From positions 1 to 10,230 of the forward strand of contig JADGJL010001095.1 in assembly GCA_027600665.1 (NCBI GenBank): a stretch of 10,230 bases of DNA, read 5' to 3'. Made by a program: the position numbers and the translations under genes. Positions 6,767 through 10,230 of this stretch are shown here, in pieces. This DNA is from Irineochytrium annulatum (taxonomy: Eukaryota > Chytridiomycota > Chytridiomycetes > Chytridiales > Chytridiaceae). The notes below the pieces were generated by a model. That model saw only the letters and a list, made by a program, of their open reading frames with translations. It searched no databases and had not been told where the DNA came from. Position 1 is the first letter of the stretch. Each line of letters starts with the position of its first letter.

Positions 6767-7315
6767 TTAGCTTGCGGAAGGAGTGGCATTGCCTTTATAT
6801 TTTTCGAAAAATTGTTTGTAATCGTCTAACGTGTAGCCTTGATCACTGCCATTCTCTTGCAGTCCGCCAACCATACGGTCTTTCTCGACACCAGCTTCAT
6901 AATAGACGAGTGTAGGCGTGAACTCGATGTTGTAATCGGTCCATCCTGCTTCGAATTCGCGCAGATTGAACTGCGGAAGCTCAATACCTTCACTGTCAAC
7001 CAGTGGCATCAACTGAGGTGTTGTGGCACGGCAGTGCGAGCAGTCAGAAGCGAAGAAATAAACAAAGAAGCTGTCTTTGTTATCAATCTTGGCTTTGAGG
7101 TCCGCGGGAAGAATGATTTGTTGGTAATTGGGATCGCTAAGTAGCTCCCGTGTCGCTGGATTAAGCTTGGAAGCAGCGATGCCATAAGCATTTTCCACTG
7201 AATCCATCTGTTTCTTGGATTGTTGGTCTACAACAACCAATGCAGCAATCATAACGACTAAAATACCCAGGAAAATAAGGATCGCAGCACTTTTCTTTTT
7301 CTTCTTGGATTTCAT
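6767..7315 (-). CDS. Membrane-anchored thioredoxin-like thiol-disulfide oxidoreductase
   Basis: The 182-residue product begins with a lysine-rich head (MKSKKKKKS), then one hydrophobic segment at about residues 10-29. That is an uncleaved signal anchor placing the rest outside the cytoplasm. The extracellular part has a thioredoxin fold: FFVYFFASDCSHC with the redox pair C92 and C95 (CSHC), and FTPTLVYY with the conserved cis-proline P134. The role is probably disulfide formation, isomerisation or reduction at the cell surface, as for Bdb or ResA proteins; the exact partner is unknown. I chose ATG 7315, with GGGGG seven bases upstream. The frame is open further upstream to 7423, but the added residues lack a ribosome binding site and would put a long tail before the anchor. 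It is divergent from the rsmF gene and convergent with the relQ unit. Confidence 0.87.
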   Translation of the reverse strand: MKSKKKKKSAAILIFLGILVVMIAALVVVDQQSKKQMDSVENAYGIAASKLNPATRELLSDPNYQQIILPADLKAKIDNKDSFFVYFFASDCSHCRATTPQLMPLVDSEGIELPQFNLREFEAGWTDYNIEFTPTLVYYEAGVEKDRMVGGLQENGSDQGYTLDDYKQFFEKYKGNATPSAS

Positions 7316-7331
7316 CGGACATCCCCCATCG

Positions 7332-7490
7332 ATCATATCGAAATATAGTTTGGGCAAAAATATAGGTTGGGATAATATGCATAAACACCCGGATTTTTGC
7401 TCAGGAATCAATCTACTTGCCATTATACTACATTACACGCTGTAGTGGAATAGATACGATATGATAGGAAAGCAAAGCTTGGATATGATA
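7332..7490. promoter_or_regulatory. Three GATATGAT copies in the divergent intergenic region
   Basis: GATATGATA occurs on the plus strand at 7458-7466 and again at 7482-7490, exactly 24 bases apart. GATATGAT occurs on the minus strand at 7339-7332, just upstream of the thioredoxin-like start. Each contains TATGAT, which resembles a -10 box, but no matching -35 was found for any of them. A six-pair hairpin ACTACA/TGTAGT (7427-7432 with 7441-7446) lies between. Either repeated -10-like motifs or a regulator-binding site would fit. Confidence 0.3.
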
Positions 7491-7536
7491 AAATAAAACG
7501 ATATTGCAATCTTACCAAGACAGGATGAGTGGGAAT

Positions 7537-9234
7537 ATGGGTGTAAAGTTACCTTTGATATTTGCTGAGCGAATGAAAAGTTTGCTGGGTGATGAGTTTG
7601 AACAATTTATGAAATCTTATGAACAGTCTCCTCATGCGGGACTGAGAGTCAATACGCTGAAAATATCGATGGAACAGTTCGATGAGATTGCTCCGTTTGA
7701 TCTAAGACCTATTCCTTGGTGTGAGACAGGAATCTATGTACCTCATGGTGTTAAACCGGGGCTGCACCCTTATTATCATGCTGGTCTGTATTATATACAG
7801 GAACCAAGTGCAATGGCTCCAGTTGAATTATTGCAGGTGAAGCCTGGTGATCGTGTGCTTGATCTGTGTGCTGCCCCAGGAGGGAAAACGACACAGATTG
7901 CTGCGAAGCTGCAAGGCAAGGGTGTGCTTGTCACAAACGATATCCATGCTGAACGCACCAAAGCGCTGGCCAAGAACGTGGAATTGTACGGGGTGCGGAA
8001 CGCCGTTGTTTTGAACGAGTCGCCCGAGCGGATCGCGAATGCATTTCCTCATTATTTTGACAAAGTATTAATTGATGCGCCTTGTTCAGGTGAAGGTATG
8101 TTCCGCAAGGATGAAGACATGGTGAAATCGTGGGAACATCATTCGGTGGATAAATGTGTACTCATGCAGCGGGATATTTTGGAGACTGCGGCACGATTGC
8201 TGGCTTCAGGAGGTACAATTGTATATTCGACATGTACCTTTGCGCCGGAGGAAAATGAAGCGATGATTGCGGAGTTTCTGAATCTAAACCGTGATTTCGT
8301 TGTGAAGGACATTTCTGAAGAGATAGGATTTGCTCCAGGGCGTCCGGAATGGGTGCGTCAGATGATGCCTGAGAAGGCCGATGAGACCAAAGATGTGCTG
8401 GATCAAACGCGTGGTACCGCAAGATTGTGGCCTCACCTTTTGGAAGGGGAAGGACATTATGTCGCTGTATTACAGCATCGTGCAGAGCAAGGACTCGAAA
8501 CAGATCAACCAGGAGTAGTTCAAGAAGGAGCAATGGAGTATGGACAGGTCGAGGATGTGTCCAGGATTGAAGTAGAGGGGAACCAGGATCACTCTATTGC
8601 TGCTTCTTCAATTGCTATGACCAAGGCTGATCGTAAAAAGGAACGTTTGCTGCGAATCGAATCCAGAGAGTCCCATGACAGACAAGCTGGTGGAGGCAAG
8701 AATACGAGTAGATCGAGCAAAAAAGGTAAAGATTACAGTGGACGTAAATCGGAACGGGGTCAGGGACGCGGAGCTGATCCGGCAAGTATGGACCCGATTG
8801 CGATCTATACTTCGTTTATGAAAGAACAATTGGAGATGGATCTAACTGGAGAAACGGTATGTTACGGAGATCGTGTGTATCAATCATCGGTAGGTGCAGC
8901 AAGGTTGGAGGGACTGAAAGTCATTCGCCCAGGCTGGTTTATGGGCACAATCAAGAATGGCCGATTTGTTCCTTCCCACCCACTTGCGTGTGCTCTGAAT
9001 GCATCTGAGGCACGGCGAAGCGTGAATCTGTCATCGGCTAATGGCGAAGCCGTGAGGTACCTGAAGGGTGAAACGTTGAATATCGAAGAAGAACGAGTGG
9101 TGCTCAAGGCGGATACAGTCGCCAAAGGGTATGTTCTTGTGTGTGTAGATGGTTATGCCGCTGGCTGGGGAAAATGGCTGGATGGTGTATTGAAGAATGA
9201 ATATCCGGCAGGCTGGAGGTGGACATCGGTATGA
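7537..9234 (+). CDS. rsmF: RsmF-like 16S rRNA cytosine-C5 methyltransferase (RsmB/NOP family)
   Basis: This SAM-dependent enzyme makes 5-methylcytosine in rRNA, most likely in the decoding region of 16S rRNA. The Rossmann core shows VLDLCAAPGGKTT (107-119, SAM-binding), VLIDAPCSGEGMF (177-189, with C183 in the PC motif) and STCTFAPEENE (231-241, with C233 as the attacking cysteine). The RsmF-specific C-terminal part (about 419-561) has the PGWFMGTIKNGRFVP and HPLACALN segments. Between core and tail (about 324-417) lies a hydrophilic linker rich in Lys, Arg, Ser and Gly. The 565-residue length exceeds the roughly 450-480 usual for the family, mainly because of this linker. I chose ATG 7537 because MGVKLP is a family-like beginning; in-frame ATG 7525 and TTG 7504 are possible, and none has a clear ribosome binding site. 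The stop overlaps the next start by ATGA. The exact target base is an inference from family. Confidence 0.9.
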   Translation: MGVKLPLIFAERMKSLLGDEFEQFMKSYEQSPHAGLRVNTLKISMEQFDEIAPFDLRPIPWCETGIYVPHGVKPGLHPYYHAGLYYIQEPSAMAPVELLQVKPGDRVLDLCAAPGGKTTQIAAKLQGKGVLVTNDIHAERTKALAKNVELYGVRNAVVLNESPERIANAFPHYFDKVLIDAPCSGEGMFRKDEDMVKSWEHHSVDKCVLMQRDILETAARLLASGGTIVYSTCTFAPEENEAMIAEFLNLNRDFVVKDISEEIGFAPGRPEWVRQMMPEKADETKDVLDQTRGTARLWPHLLEGEGHYVAVLQHRAEQGLETDQPGVVQEGAMEYGQVEDVSRIEVEGNQDHSIAASSIAMTKADRKKERLLRIESRESHDRQAGGGKNTSRSSKKGKDYSGRKSERGQGRGADPASMDPIAIYTSFMKEQLEMDLTGETVCYGDRVYQSSVGAARLEGLKVIRPGWFMGTIKNGRFVPSHPLACALNASEARRSVNLSSANGEAVRYLKGETLNIEEERVVLKADTVAKGYVLVCVDGYAAGWGKWLDGVLKNEYPAGWRWTSV

Positions 9235-9977
9235 GTGGAAAAGGCAAACAAACGCTGCGTCTGGACAAAATATTGAGTCATATGGGTGTGGGAACACGAA
9301 GTGAACTCAAAAAGATGGTGAAGCAAGGCAGAATCCATGTGGACGGCAAGGCAGTCAAAGACAGTGGTGTACAGGTGAATCCGGAGGTCAACGTCATTGA
9401 AGCTGACGGAGAGCGGATTGTGTACCGGGAGATGATCTATCTGATGCTGCATAAACCTCCGGGTGTTGTGTCTGCTACGGAAGACAACAGAGATAAGACG
9501 GTGCTGGATCTGCTGCGGAAAGAGGATCGGGTGTTCAATCCTTTTCCTGTGGGACGATTGGATAAGGATACGGAGGGACTGCTCATTCTCACGAATGATG
9601 GTCCACTTGCCCATGATCTGTTATCTCCACGCAAGCATGTGCCCAAAACCTACGAAGCCCGTGTATTGGGAAATGTGGATGATGCGGATGTGCAACGTTT
9701 CAAAGCGGGCATTCAATTGGATGACGGATACGAGACGTTGCCTGCTGAGCTAACTATACTTGGTCATGAAGAGACGGAAGAAGGCACGATCTCGTCGATC
9801 TCGCTTATTATTCACGAGGGGAAATTTCATCAGGTGAAACGTATGTTTCAGGCGGTGGGCAAGCGAGTGATCTATCTGAAACGCGTAGCGATGGGTGAGC
9901 TTGAATTAGCTTCCGATCTAGCCATCGGAAGCTATCGTGAACTAACCGCAGACGAGTTAAACCTTCTGCGGAAGTAA
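9231..9977 (+). CDS. rsuA: 16S rRNA pseudouridine synthase, RsuA type
   Basis: The enzyme isomerises a uridine to pseudouridine in 16S rRNA; E. coli RsuA acts at U516. The 248-residue product has an N-terminal S4 RNA-binding domain (about 8-55: LRLDKILSHMG and GRIHVDGKAV). It is followed by the catalytic domain with LMLHKPPGVVSAT (71-83), the catalytic-loop motif GRLDKDTEGLL (D111) and EGKFHQVKRMF (196-206). HQVKRMF is the pattern of RsuA, where RluB proteins usually have RQVRR. ATG 9231 lies nine bases from GGAGGTGG and overlaps the rsmF stop as ATGA, so the two are coupled. GTG 9219 is in frame but lies within the ribosome binding site. No T-run terminator follows; instead, stem-loops begin inside the end of the gene and continue after it. 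Confidence 0.92.
   Translation: MSGKGKQTLRLDKILSHMGVGTRSELKKMVKQGRIHVDGKAVKDSGVQVNPEVNVIEADGERIVYREMIYLMLHKPPGVVSATEDNRDKTVLDLLRKEDRVFNPFPVGRLDKDTEGLLILTNDGPLAHDLLSPRKHVPKTYEARVLGNVDDADVQRFKAGIQLDDGYETLPAELTILGHEETEEGTISSISLIIHEGKFHQVKRMFQAVGKRVIYLKRVAMGELELASDLAIGSYRELTADELNLLRK
9907..9971. repeat. Two inverted repeats at the end of rsuA
   Basis: TAGCTTCCGAT (9907-9917) and ATCGGAAGCTA (9924-9934) form a perfect 11-pair stem with a six-base loop. CCGCAGA (9946-9952) and TCTGCGG (9965-9971) form a perfect seven-pair stem with a 12-base loop. Both are inside the coding sequence, the second ending just before the stop codon. No T run follows, so they are not ordinary terminators. Confidence 0.6.
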
Positions 9978-9978
9978 A

Positions 9979-10210
9979 GCTCCCGTCCTGCGCGAAGCGG
10001 AGCAGGGAGCCGGGCAGAAAGCGAAGCCCTGCCCGAAATGGTCCCGGTTAAGCTTGGGCGGGATCGCCGCTGAAAAGCGGTGTTCCCGGCAACAAGCGTT
10101 CCTACGCCAACCTTCACATAGCAAGACCCGACCTACCACCGATGAGCAAGACGGGAGTCCAGAGGGCAGAGCTCTCTGGGGCCCTCCCTCGGAAGGGAGG
10201 GTTTGGGTGG
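9979..10210. other. GC-rich multi-hairpin element, unidentified (candidate structured RNA or palindromic repeat)
   Basis: No recognisable gene covers these bases. GC content is about 63% by hand count, clearly above the flanking genes. Stems seen: CTGC/GCAG (9988-9991 with 10002-10005), CGGGCAG/CTGCCCG (10011-10017 with 10029-10035), and a 12-pair stem with one T-T mismatch and a GAAA tetraloop (10059-10088). Further stems are GCGT/ACGC (10096-10107), CCAGAGGGC/GCTCTCTGG (10159-10179) and CCCTCCCT/AGGGAGGG (10182-10201). CTCCCGTC (9980-9987) can pair with GACGGGAG (10150-10157) and close the first four. GCGAAGC lies in the loops of the first two hairpins. An open frame crosses 10052-10230 but has no ribosome binding site. 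I do not recognise the element; it could be a non-coding RNA, a dispersed repeat, or the leader of a gene beyond the window. Confidence 0.45.
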
Positions 10211-10230
10211 GTGCGACTACTTAATAGATG

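Noticed and set aside
6679..6915. Plus-strand frame of 78 codons
   Set aside because: It crosses the end of the thioredoxin-like gene on the opposite strand; no start signal and no recognisable product.
7316..7423. N-terminal extension of the thioredoxin-like protein
   Set aside because: The frame is open, but no ribosome binding site precedes the earlier ATGs, and the extension would place a non-typical tail before the lysine-rich membrane anchor.
8162..8533. Minus-strand open frame of 123 codons
   Set aside because: It is a shadow of the rRNA methyltransferase coding strand with no supporting start signal.
9153..9614. Minus-strand open frame of 153 codons
   Set aside because: It lies opposite rsmF and rsuA, which have clear family motifs; no ribosome binding site and no recognisable protein features.
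10059..10088. GAAA-capped hairpin as group II intron domain V
   Set aside because: The stem has a symmetric single T-T mismatch and lacks the two-base bulge and catalytic triad position expected in domain V.
9979..10210. Known RNA classes (tRNA, SRP RNA, tmRNA, RNase P RNA, T-box)
   Set aside because: None of the conserved sequence signatures of these RNAs could be found in the element on either strand.

Overview
The window looks like a chromosomal core segment of a low-to-mid GC Gram-positive bacterium, most likely Paenibacillus or a close relative. The reasons are strong AGGAGG-type ribosome binding sites, TTG/GTG starts, a RelQ-type small alarmone synthetase, a single-cluster Bacillus-type ferredoxin, a TPR plus YkuD L,D-transpeptidase, and a stand-alone quinone-dependent PyrD. 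The genus is inferred from overall protein resemblance, not from a database search.

Layout. Positions 1-1578 hold a 35-residue predicted membrane peptide and DNA polymerase IV (dinB). Positions 1696-2000 hold a ferredoxin gene closed by a strong intrinsic terminator. Positions 2156-3598 encode a membrane-anchored L,D-transpeptidase. It is convergent with a 45-residue membrane peptide gene on the minus strand (3641-3778). Positions 4033-5130 encode dihydroorotate dehydrogenase (pyrD). A (p)ppGpp synthetase gene (relQ, 5265-6080) overlaps a DUF309 gene (6067-6549), and the pair ends in a 12-bp terminator hairpin. A minus-strand membrane-anchored thioredoxin-like protein (6767-7315) is divergent from an rRNA-processing pair: an RsmF-like 16S rRNA m5C methyltransferase and an RsuA-type pseudouridine synthase, overlapping by ATGA at 9231-9234.

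The genes are mostly ordinary housekeeping functions in short transcription units: translesion synthesis, electron transfer, wall cross-linking, pyrimidine synthesis, stringent response and 16S rRNA modification. Two couplings are clear. relQ and the DUF309 gene share 14 nt, and rsmF and rsuA share 4 nt, so the two 16S modifiers are probably made together.

The part not explained by genes is the right end (about 9979-10230). It is roughly 63% GC by hand count and packed with stem-loops, including one with a GAAA tetraloop, and its two sides can pair over about 170 nt. It ends in GTGCG, which matches the start of group II introns and could also be a GTG start codon. I do not recognise this element. 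It is the best candidate here for something undescribed, but a dispersed palindromic repeat or a leader of the next gene would explain it as well. I found no CRISPR array, tRNA, rRNA, transposase or defence system.
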